A stretch of DNA of 64,000 bases, taken from NCBI GenBank assembly GCA_003242885.1, contig QKMZ01000003.1, positions 744,001 through 808,000 of the forward strand, written 5' to 3'. The translations under genes and the position numbers were made by a program. The notes under the pieces are model-generated. The model had not been told where the DNA came from and made no database searches. It was given only the letters and a program-made list of their open reading frames with translations. This DNA is from Candidatus Melainabacteria bacterium. Lineage in GTDB: Bacteria > Cyanobacteriota > Vampirovibrionia > Obscuribacterales > Obscuribacteraceae. Shown here piece by piece: positions 28,422 to 37,100 of the stretch (position 1 is its first letter; each line of letters begins with the position of its first letter).

Positions 28422-29018
28422 CTATCTAGTGCCGGCCGACATATCTCTGAATTCAACCACAATCGGTCGTTTTTGCTCGGGATTTTGCGGATTAGCCGCC
28501 ATACCGACTTTCAGCCCAAATTTGAAACCCACAGGATTGCCGGAAACCGATTCATCCGCAGAGTGAATCGCCACCATCCCAGTAACTTCCAAAGGCACCA
28601 GACTTTTTTCGTCTGGCTCTCCTTGATTGACCGAATCGATTCTCACGGCTGACACCTGGCGCTGGGATTCCAGCGTTCTGGCAGTAGCTCGCAGATCTTC
28701 AAGAGTCTTCGGCAGCTGTTCGCGAGCTCTTAACTGCGCAACCACAGGTGGTGCGAGCTCGCCGGGCACATTGCCGGTAGGCAACAGTGCTCTTGTTGAT
28801 GCTTCATAGCTGATGAAACTCGTATCCAAGATATGCTGCGTCACATTACGAGCGAACACATCCAGGTTGGTTTTCATTTCTCCAGAGACTTGCTTTTGAG
28901 GATTAGGACGGGTGATAAGCAAAAATCCGTTGACCAGAAGACTTACAGCCAGGCAGGCGTGCACACCGTAGGTCTTAACCACTTGTTCAGGACTGACTCT
29001 TCTTACTCTCCAATACAT
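28422..29018 (-). CDS. Membrane-anchored T4SS-like component (TraE/VirB8-like)
   Basis: 198 residues: a basic N-terminus, one membrane helix at about 19-36 (CLAVSLLVNGFLLI) and an extracytoplasmic domain with LEVTGMVAIHS and VGFKFGLKVGM strands. This size and layout match F-type TraE and VirB8 inner-membrane assembly factors, though similarity by eye is weak. GGAG eight bases before the ATG. Its ATG overlaps the TAA of the preceding gene by one base, so it is translationally coupled as the last gene of the secretion-like operon. Confidence 0.5.
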   Translation of the reverse strand: MYWRVRRVSPEQVVKTYGVHACLAVSLLVNGFLLITRPNPQKQVSGEMKTNLDVFARNVTQHILDTSFISYEASTRALLPTGNVPGELAPPVVAQLRAREQLPKTLEDLRATARTLESQRQVSAVRIDSVNQGEPDEKSLVPLEVTGMVAIHSADESVSGNPVGFKFGLKVGMAANPQNPEQKRPIVVEFRDMSAGTR

Positions 29019-29431
29019 TAGTCAAACTCCACTTTTCCGAGGACCCAGTTGCGATTAGAGCGATAGAGCGTTAACACGCAGGCTGTGTCGCTGCTGGAAG
29101 CAGCGTCTGGCGCCGGTTGAGTTGCTGAAACTGTTTTTTGCTGATCGCACTGGTCGGCTGTTCCGTTGGCTCCGGCGAGTTTTGTGAAAGTCTGTTTTGC
29201 TTTCACTCTCACTTTTGCTTCGTTCTCCGACTTGCTGAGCACCGAAACATCGGTGATCTCGACATTCGAAGATACTCGTCCTGGCCACTTCCAATCAAAT
29301 ACTTCGGCTGCTTCCAGCCGGGCTGCTTCGCTTATGCGCATGTTGGAGACGTATTGCAGTCCCAACCATACGATGATCAAAAGCAAGCAAAAAATTACGA
29401 ATATTCGATTCGGACGAAAGAGCTTCTCCAT
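29018..29431 (-). CDS. Small anchored protein of the T4SS-like operon
   Basis: 137 residues from ATG 29431, chosen because AAGGA lies six bases upstream (the frame is open to 29470). One membrane helix at about 8-27 (RIFVIFCLLLIIVWLGL) is followed by a domain ending CVLTLYRSNRNWVLGKVEFD, whose strand-turn-Trp pattern recalls NTF2-like folds such as those of VirB8. A Ser/Ala/Gln-rich insert sits in the middle. It is coupled to the genes on both sides (46 bases after the ATPase, one-base overlap with the next). Confidence 0.5.
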   Translation of the reverse strand: MEKLFRPNRIFVIFCLLLIIVWLGLQYVSNMRISEAARLEAAEVFDWKWPGRVSSNVEITDVSVLSKSENEAKVRVKAKQTFTKLAGANGTADQCDQQKTVSATQPAPDAASSSDTACVLTLYRSNRNWVLGKVEFD

Positions 29432-29476
29432 CAGTTCCTTTCCAGATGTCCGACTTGCGATAAAGCGCAATCGGCC

Positions 29477-32314
29477 TCAACCGTCGTGTTGCAATCCTAA
29501 ATAATACACGGACTGCCGGCACGCGTCGGTTTCGCTCAAATTGGGATTCTTGAGTTTTACCTCCTTGATCATTTCTTCGCGTCTCGGGATATCGCGGATC
29601 GGTTCTGACGTGCAGATCCAGTAGTCCATGGGGCTCGGCACTAGTCGAATCGTTCCGTGCACAGATCCCACAATGAGCAGGAGCTGTGAATCCTTTCTTT
29701 TCTCCTCGTCCTTGGAAAAATTTTCAATTGCCGCAATCTCAGCATCACTGAGACGCAGCGCCTCTTTCAGCATCTTGAGGTCGGAAGCATCCTGCCTCAA
29801 AATCAGCTTCATGTGTGAGTTCTTCACAACGGAATCGGCTTGCTCAGCTTGTTTGAAGAAGTCCTTCAACTGCTGTGTGATCGAAACAAGCATCATACCG
29901 TAGTGACGTGCTCTTCTAGAAAGGTCATCCAAAAGCCGCGCTCCGGCTTTGAATCGCATCAATGTCGCGGCTTCGTCGATGACCGCCGCGAATCTGATAC
30001 GCCGCAATTTGCACTCCGCTGCACGCCGCCTGATAAACTCAGCAAGCATATACACAGCAATTCTTTCCAGTCTCGGTTCGTTAACTTCTCTGGTATCAAA
30101 TACGATGAACAATTTTTCTGTGTCGATATTAGTATAACCATCGACAAGGCCGCCGAATGCGCCGGATCTGGTAAAGAGCGAAAGTCCACGAGCAAACATC
30201 TGCAATCGATCGCGTTGCAATGGGTCGACTTCATCTGCAGCCGCTTGCGCCGTAACACGAGCCAGGTCTGACATCGTCGGTACGGATTCACGGAATTGCG
30301 CGTCCATGTATGCAACACGAATCAAACCATCAAGCAATGACTTTTCTTCGACGTTCATTTCTTCTCGGCCTTCCGGCGCCAACATCAAGTCGAGCAGCGA
30401 AAGCAGAGTGGAAACCTTGTCGGCAGATGGCTCACCAGGCTTGTCTTCAGGACCCAAGTCAAACGGGTTCAAAATATAACCGGATGATGGACCAAGGTCG
30501 ACATACGCGCACATCTCCGGTCCTAAGAGCTTCGTAATGAAGCGATAGGCACCGTTCTTGTCCACAGTTTTATCAATAAGCACGAACCTGGTGCCCAAAG
30601 GCAACAAACGCAAGATCATCATCGACACAGCGAATGATTTACCAGCACCGGTGGTTCCCACAACGAACATATTGTTCGCGTCTTTACCCTGTCCTCTAAA
30701 GAACGGGTTTAGCAACACCGGTTCTCGCGATGCACTAGCAAAGCCGAACGGCACACCGTCTGGCGTTCCACATGTTGCTGTGAAAAACGGCCAGAAGGTT
30801 CCGACAACCGGCGACATAATGCGGTGAATGATCGCAAGTTTGTCCACGCCGACGACAAGTGTCGATTGCCACGCATCCAGTTGAAGCATTTGAGCACGAT
30901 CGAGCAAAGCACCGCGGTTTTTAAACACACGCCTTACTTCGTCCATATTTGAAGCGAGCTGCTCAGGCGAGTTGGCCAGCGCTCTTATGTACAAACTCGT
31001 ATCGAATGCTTTGTTGGACGAACGCAAGAAGTCTTGAATAGCAGTTGCAGCAGAACGTGTTTCTTCGATACCTTCAAGGTCCGGACTGGCTAATTGCGTA
31101 GATGTAACTCGACCGAAGTGGTGCTTCCATTTCAAATCAGAGCGCACTTTATCCTGGTTGCAGCAGTGAACAAACAAGGACAGCTGGTACTCAACAGACA
31201 GCGTAAGCAAGTCTACGAGCCATCCCATCCATGTTTCGTGCGGCAGCTGTTCCAAATATTGAGTGCCGATATACTTGCCATCCAACCAGATGTGTTCATC
31301 GGAAACCTTAAGGGCCGAACCAGCTAATGATGACACTTCCGAGATATCTGGCCGCGATGGTGGCGCTTCGTGATCTCGCTCAGAAAGACTGGGATTGAGA
31401 TCAGCATAGATCAAATTACGAACTTGTCTTCTGTTCAAAACCTGCGGACGCAGCATGGATACACGCAATTGCTCATATGCCGTGCGCGTATAACGATCAA
31501 GTACGCCTACATATTCTTCGTGTTTTTGAATCGAGCGCCGTCCACTCCAGCCTGTCGTGCCACGGCAATCAGGTGGCTGGAAGCTGACAGCGATATAGAA
31601 TTCACGCTGCGGAACGAAGCTGACGTCCTGCTGGCGGCGGAACCATTTATCCGTGTAGTCCGCGTACCACTTGAGGTAATCATTATCCGTCTTGATTAAG
31701 GTCTGATAGCGCGAGAGATACTCATCGACCGGCAAGTTGCGCGATTTGATGATGACTTGAATATCAGACTCGCAAGAATTGACGAAATTCGTGAATTGGC
31801 GAGCCATCGACTCACGATCGGCTTCGTCGAAAAGTAAGGCATTGATGCCCTTGCAGCTGATGTATTTGCGCATGCTGCCGTCGGCAAGCACGACCAGCCC
31901 TTCGTCTTCGTCGTCTCCGGGGATGGCGTAAAGGTAGCAGACATCTTTCCAGCTAGATTCCGGTCTCGAGTCTTTAGGCGGACCGTCGTCATCATGCGAG
32001 TCTTGCTCGGTCGCATCGCTGCCGAACGGCAGCATCTCACGTAGCGCACCAGGAAGCGAATTGTAGAATCCGGCAAAAACATTTTGAATGGACGGCTGCG
32101 GAGTAGTGCGCAGAACGCGACCGGTCGTTTCACTCCTTACCGATGGCGGCTTTATGTCATCATCAAATCCGTCGTCATCGGCATAGTCGCCATAGCGACC
32201 TCTCGAGCCGGTTCCGGACCCACCGCCATCGCCACCACGCCCGCCACGACCGCCGCCGCCTCCTGGCGGAGGTGGGCGTTTTCTTCCTCGTGATGCAGCG
32301 TAGCTTTGTGCCAT
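29477..32314 (-). CDS. virB4: VirB4/TraC-type type IV secretion ATPase
   Basis: 945 residues. The Walker A motif VVGTTGAGKS (about 552-561) and Walker B AAVIDEAATLM (about 777-787) sit in a C-terminal RecA-like domain, preceded by the long N-terminal region typical of CagE/TrbE/VirB4. SITQQLKDFFKQ after Walker B is also characteristic. These ATPases drive pilus assembly and substrate transfer at the inner membrane. Unusual is the start: about 45 residues of Arg, Pro and poly-Gly, then an acidic stretch. AGGA six bases before the ATG. It is preceded by the VirB3-like gene, the normal T4SS order (VirB3-VirB4). Confidence 0.88.
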   Translation of the reverse strand: MAQSYAASRGRKRPPPPGGGGGRGGRGGDGGGSGTGSRGRYGDYADDDGFDDDIKPPSVRSETTGRVLRTTPQPSIQNVFAGFYNSLPGALREMLPFGSDATEQDSHDDDGPPKDSRPESSWKDVCYLYAIPGDDEDEGLVVLADGSMRKYISCKGINALLFDEADRESMARQFTNFVNSCESDIQVIIKSRNLPVDEYLSRYQTLIKTDNDYLKWYADYTDKWFRRQQDVSFVPQREFYIAVSFQPPDCRGTTGWSGRRSIQKHEEYVGVLDRYTRTAYEQLRVSMLRPQVLNRRQVRNLIYADLNPSLSERDHEAPPSRPDISEVSSLAGSALKVSDEHIWLDGKYIGTQYLEQLPHETWMGWLVDLLTLSVEYQLSLFVHCCNQDKVRSDLKWKHHFGRVTSTQLASPDLEGIEETRSAATAIQDFLRSSNKAFDTSLYIRALANSPEQLASNMDEVRRVFKNRGALLDRAQMLQLDAWQSTLVVGVDKLAIIHRIMSPVVGTFWPFFTATCGTPDGVPFGFASASREPVLLNPFFRGQGKDANNMFVVGTTGAGKSFAVSMMILRLLPLGTRFVLIDKTVDKNGAYRFITKLLGPEMCAYVDLGPSSGYILNPFDLGPEDKPGEPSADKVSTLLSLLDLMLAPEGREEMNVEEKSLLDGLIRVAYMDAQFRESVPTMSDLARVTAQAAADEVDPLQRDRLQMFARGLSLFTRSGAFGGLVDGYTNIDTEKLFIVFDTREVNEPRLERIAVYMLAEFIRRRAAECKLRRIRFAAVIDEAATLMRFKAGARLLDDLSRRARHYGMMLVSITQQLKDFFKQAEQADSVVKNSHMKLILRQDASDLKMLKEALRLSDAEIAAIENFSKDEEKRKDSQLLLIVGSVHGTIRLVPSPMDYWICTSEPIRDIPRREEMIKEVKLKNPNLSETDACRQSVYYLGLQHDG

Positions 32315-32403
32315 TGGGTTTCCTGTCTCGGGTTTCCTGGGTGTTCTAAGGGGTCGGTCTGAAGAACTTGAACTGGGGGATGACCAATTGAAAAACCGGA
32401 CTT

Positions 32404-32805
32404 CTAGAAGTCATCCGGGTCTGCGGTTGTATTTTCAGCTTGGACATAGAAGGATTCTTTAGTTTTTTTAACCTCAATTATATTCCCATCTGGATAGATC
32501 GGAGCGGGTTCTGCGCGTGAAACATAGAGATTGGGAGCCAAGCCCAAACGGTAAGTGAGGATATTTTTCCACCAAGAGAAGGGCTTCAGTCGGGTGCCCA
32601 TAACAACAGCCACGGCTCCGCACATCCAGAGAATGAAAAACCACACGCCAATGGGGAAATTATGGAATTTCCAGTCCTGTGGGAAGCGACCGGCAATGAT
32701 CAAGCCTGAAACAACCCATACAGAGAGCAATATCAGCTGCCGGGGTTCGAAGCCGAACACCTTAAGCGGCTTGTTGAGAATGATCACTCGCTGGACGTAA
32801 CCCAA
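32404..32805 (-). CDS. VirB3/TraL-like membrane protein
   Basis: 133 residues starting with TTG at 32805, supported by AAGGAG seven bases upstream. Two adjacent membrane helices at about 24-41 and 51-70 (LILLSVWVVSGLIIA, GVWFFILWMCGAVAVVM) lie in a short basic protein with a polar tail. This is the VirB3/TraL/PrgI layout, and it lies directly before the VirB4-type ATPase, where VirB3 belongs. Known VirB3 proteins sit in the inner membrane and bind VirB4. The family call relies on layout and position. Confidence 0.65.
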   Translation of the reverse strand: MGYVQRVIILNKPLKVFGFEPRQLILLSVWVVSGLIIAGRFPQDWKFHNFPIGVWFFILWMCGAVAVVMGTRLKPFSWWKNILTYRLGLAPNLYVSRAEPAPIYPDGNIIEVKKTKESFYVQAENTTADPDDF

Positions 32806-32862
32806 GAACTAACTCCTTATGACAATTTCGGACCTAACATCATTTTGGCCTGATAGGCCAAG

Positions 32863-33894
32863 CTAAGCCAAGGGCGGAGCGCCTGGTGGGGGCTGTGTGG
32901 GTGAACCTTTGGGCTTGGAGTCGCCCTTTTTCGACCCTGGCGGTCCAACCGGCGGTCCGCCCGCATCACCTGAAGACCCAGCAGGCGGTCCTTTTGAGCC
33001 CGCAGAACTGGGCGGATTAGTCGAGGAGCGCAAAGGCCCGGGGGAAGCCGCAGGCATTGATTGATGAGACGGCTGAGATTGACCAGTAGATGGTGATCCG
33101 GAAAAACCAGGCGGGCCAACAGTTGGCGGTCCCGAATATGAAGCACGCGGGCTGGGTGGTGCAGAACTAGGCGGCGCGCCAGCCGGAGCTACCGGAGCCG
33201 AAATGCCCACTGGAGCGCCTAGCGCCGAGCCGGAAGAGGCAACCGAGGACTGCATCGCCGCGTCGGCTTCGAATGGTATAGGCTCAGTGCTGCCTTGTTC
33301 GCAAAGGCGCATTATCTTGCGAGCCATAAATGCAAATCGAGCATTCAAGCGCCCGATGCACATGCGGAAATGATCGCGAGCACCTTCGAAGTCTCCGGCG
33401 CGGCGCATTAATTCCCCAATTAAATATTCAGTCTCGCCACGTGAATCTTGAGGGCAAGTATTGTCGGAAAGCGAACGTTTATAAGACTCTACGGCTAGCC
33501 GTCTATATTCTCGCGCTTGCGGAAATGCTTTGCTGTCGTCGGCACACCAGGCGGCGTGCACATAGAAAACAGCAGCCTGAAAGGAGTTGATGCTGCCGGC
33601 ATTACGCTCTTTATCGAGTGCTGCCTGGCGGTATTGCATATGCGCGCTGGTGGAAGCTTGAGTCAAAACGGGCTTGCCAGGCACGGGGGGAAACTCCGTC
33701 GACCAATCGGCACGCCCACAACTCGGACAGCTGATAATTGCGTATTGCTCCATCATCGGCTGATAGCCGCGATAATCCTGGCGCAATTCCGAATTGCGAT
33801 GTCCGATATCAATAAAGGTCGGCAATTGACGCGAAACGAATGAGGTTCCGCAACGATCGCACCTGACTCCTACTTCAGCTAACAACATGTCCAT
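32863..33894 (-). CDS. DUF2225-type zinc-binding protein with Pro/Ser/Gly-rich tail
   Basis: 343 residues, no signal peptide. Two zinc-binding CxxC pairs open the protein: CDRCGTSF (about 12-15) and CPSCGRAD (about 56-59). A helical, TPR-like domain follows (about 80-210: AAVFYVHAAWCADD, AGDFEGARDHFRMCIG), as in DUF2225. From about 220 to the end it is Pro, Ser and Gly-rich (SGPPTVGPPG). It is placed between the VirB6-like and VirB3-like genes, so it is probably a cytoplasmic partner of the machine, but nothing shows how. A 225-base gap upstream suggests it may have its own promoter. Confidence 0.65.
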   Translation of the reverse strand: MDMLLAEVGVRCDRCGTSFVSRQLPTFIDIGHRNSELRQDYRGYQPMMEQYAIISCPSCGRADWSTEFPPVPGKPVLTQASTSAHMQYRQAALDKERNAGSINSFQAAVFYVHAAWCADDSKAFPQAREYRRLAVESYKRSLSDNTCPQDSRGETEYLIGELMRRAGDFEGARDHFRMCIGRLNARFAFMARKIMRLCEQGSTEPIPFEADAAMQSSVASSGSALGAPVGISAPVAPAGAPPSSAPPSPRASYSGPPTVGPPGFSGSPSTGQSQPSHQSMPAASPGPLRSSTNPPSSAGSKGPPAGSSGDAGGPPVGPPGSKKGDSKPKGSPTQPPPGAPPLA

Positions 33895-33926
33895 GGACTC
33901 TGACCACCATCTATCTATATTAATAC

Positions 33927-33957
33927 CCGCAGGAAAGAGATGCCTCTCCTCCTGCGG
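33927..33957. other. Hairpin in the leader of the DUF2225 gene
   Basis: CCGCAGGA ... TCCTGCGG with an inner GAGA/TCTC pairing, followed on the plus strand by CTTTT. No plus-strand gene ends here, so it may be a leader structure of the minus-strand gene (start 33894) or the end of an unseen small RNA. Confidence 0.4.
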
Positions 33958-34081
33958 CTTTTCATATGTTATTTGCTTGCCTTACTTATTTTGCTTGAAT
34001 TTGGAAGACCATGGTCAAATAGGTCTTTCCGCATTGTATGGACTTTTTTTGTTTTGTACAGTCCCTAGCTGACTCTTTCAT

Positions 34082-34112
34082 AGGAAAGGGCAGCACAATG
34101 CCGCCCTTTCCT
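34082..34112 (-). terminator. Hairpin after the giant VirB6-like gene
   Basis: AGGAAAGGGC, 11-base loop, GCCCTTTCCT: a perfect 10-bp stem 7 bases after the minus-strand stop at 34120. No T-run follows, so it may slow decay or weakly terminate rather than end the operon. Confidence 0.45.
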
Positions 34113-34119
34113 CTAATGG

Positions 34120-37100
34120 CTAGTCCTTATAGATGGGATTGCCGTATTCGTCATAGCCGATTATCTTGCGGTTGTCCTTCTTGCGCTGAGAGCCTCCACC
34201 CTTGCGCATCATGTCTTGAAGTGACTGAGCCGGTCCTTGCTGTCCGCGATTCATGCGATTACTTATATTGGACCACTGTTGCCAGATAGCGGCTCCGACA
34301 CCGGCAGCTGTTATAGCTTTACCGGCAGTGCCTCCCGTCGGGTCCACCCTTCTGGGAGCATCCATGATGCCTCCAGTCGGCGTGTCTACATGCGCTTGGA
34401 AGCTTGGCGTATGGACGTCGACATGGGCATGTCCAGGTCCAATATGAGCGCTCACATCGTGGCTTCTCACATCCATGTGTCCTCCACCACGCATCTCACC
34501 GACGTCTGCTCTCCAGTCGGGGAATTTGTGTCCGTATGTCGGATCAGGAGTGTATCCGCCCTGGTGAAGAGTCGGGTTGCAGAATGGATCGTAGCCTTGC
34601 TGGACCCGGCTGGGATCTGTAGAGGCATGCGTTCCGGCAGTCCAGCCGCCGTCCGGCGTCCGCAGCGCTACCTGCTCGCCGGTGCCTGCATAAGTCCATC
34701 CGGTGCCGCGCTGATATTCGACTGGTCTGTCTGAACCAGCTAGCTCGAAGCGGCGATTGTTCAAATCGTATTCGATTTGTCGGCCCGTGCCTTCCGCGTA
34801 GAAGCCGCTTCCAGACTGGGTTACAGCCACACCGTTGGCGGACGGATTCGGGTTGTTCGCTACAGTCCATGCACCCTGTTGCGTGTCGTACATAACCTGT
34901 GGGGTACGCGTCGCATCGCCTGGTGCGATCGATGCAGTCGAGTAGATCTGTCCGCTTTGCGTGTAGCCGACCGACGAAGTCGCATCGAGTGGTCTCCACG
35001 AGCCGGCTGTAGTGTCGAGCTGCCTGACGTCTCCGTTTGCACCGAAGGCGTAGTAGTTGCGACCGCTCGGGTCTGAAACTACCGGCACATTTGTGGTGGC
35101 ACCATTGGAGCCGACCACTTCCAGTCTCCTGTCGTTGAAGTCGTATGCTACGCGCCCGCCCGTTTCAGGAGCAACCCATTGCTGAGTTCTCGAGTCGTAC
35201 TGAACCGGCTGACCACCTTGCAGTTCCCAACGGTTGTCGCGTTGGTCGAATGTGATCATGCCGTTCGAAGAAGCGGCGCTGATGACACCACCTTGATCGA
35301 CGCGAATCGGCGCAGTGGCAGGATCGACCGATCTCCACTGATTGTCTGGCTGCAACTGCGTGACCATGCCGTTGGCTGCCACGGAGTACCAACCGGAACC
35401 GCCTGGATCCCGGTAGGCTGCGACATTTGCACCGGCTTGCTCGAATCGGTTTTGCTGGACATCCCAGACGACCGCTCCTCGACTGTCCGCAGCGGCCCAT
35501 TGTCCACTTGCAGTCGGGGTGAGGGCGACATCGGCGCCGCGCACTTCCCAACGAGGACCTCCGGCATTCTGGGTGTCAAGGATGACACTGCCGCCCGTGT
35601 TGGCTGCAACGAAAGTTCCAGTATTGTCGCGTGCAACAGGCGTGTTGGTGCCGTAGATTTCCAGCTGCCTGGAGGCAGGATCGAGAACGACCTGACCTCC
35701 TGTTCCGGCTGCCATCCAGTTGCCCGATGCAGAGTCTCTGGCCATCGCGATATTGGTATCGATGAAGCCACCCTGAGCGGTAGGCTGGCGCAATTCCCAC
35801 TGACCTGCTTGCTGATCGTAGAAGACTTGACCGCCTGAGCCTTGAGCAACGAATGTTCCGCCTTGTAGTGAAACAGGCGCATCAGCTCCTGCGGCAGACC
35901 AAGTGGCCGAACCGCTCGATGCAGGCGAGAGCACTTGTACGGAACTACCATCAGCTGATGGGGCATACCATCTGCCCGATCCGTTGGGATCAGCGACAGC
36001 TACAGCTCCCGAACTATTTTCGAAGCGCATGTCTTGGCGGTCGAATCTAATCTGTCCGCCTGTGTCAGCCGCAACCCAACCATTGCTGGTTCTGTCGTAG
36101 GCTACTGCTGCGTTGCCGCCAGCCACTTCGTAGCGACCCTGCGCCGCATCGAGAACTACGCGGCCGCCTGTGTTGTCCACGGACCACTGACCACCCGAGT
36201 ACGTGACTCCTTCATTGGTGCCGGTAGCTTTGAACTGACCTGCGTCCACTGAGTATGCGACCTGACCGGATGCGCCCTGTGCATACCATTGATTGGAACC
36301 ACGATCGTATTGCACTCCGACATCGGCATTTCTGGCTTCGAATCTGCCTTGCGCGGTGTCAAACACGACATTGCCATTGGTGCCGGTGGCGATGACCTCG
36401 CCGTTCTTGACCTCCATCGGTGCGGCACCGGAAACTCTTTCCCAATTGCCCTGTCCTTGTGCTCCACCGGCCAGTCGCTCGATACTCTGACCATCTTGAG
36501 CCACGCGGAACCATTGTCCAGAGCCGCCCGGATCGGACATGACAGCATTGCCGCCGCCATCCTGGAAGCGATTGGCTTGAGCATCCCAGACAACATTTCC
36601 GTTGGTACCTGCGGCAACGAAGTTGCCATTTTCGTAGTTGACCGCAGCGCCTGTTCCGGCAACGGCAAAACGTCCGTCGTTGACATCGTAGACGATGCCA
36701 CCAGCGGCAGAACCATTGGCGTCGCGAGCGAGCCATTGCCCGGAGCCGGCGTCGTATGTGACGCCCGCGCCATCTCTGGTCTGATATCCACCACTAGCTT
36801 GGTCAAAGGATATTTGGGCAGTGCCATCGGCATTACGCAAAATATTGCCTTGAGCATCCGCGGCTGAGAATACCCCCGTCTGCGGGTCGTATGCGGCTAT
36901 CTGCGTGTAGTCGCCGGTGACACCATTGCGAGCGTAGGTCATCTCTGCTGCACGAACCGCATCAGCGCACACGCGGTCGCCGCCCTGGGCTGCCGCTTGT
37001 ACGGATCCATCCTGTCCGGCTCTCGCCATGACGGCCATTTGCGCACCCTGGTCACCCTGTGCTGCGCGTATAAGTGTATCGGGGTTGATACCGGTGCGGC

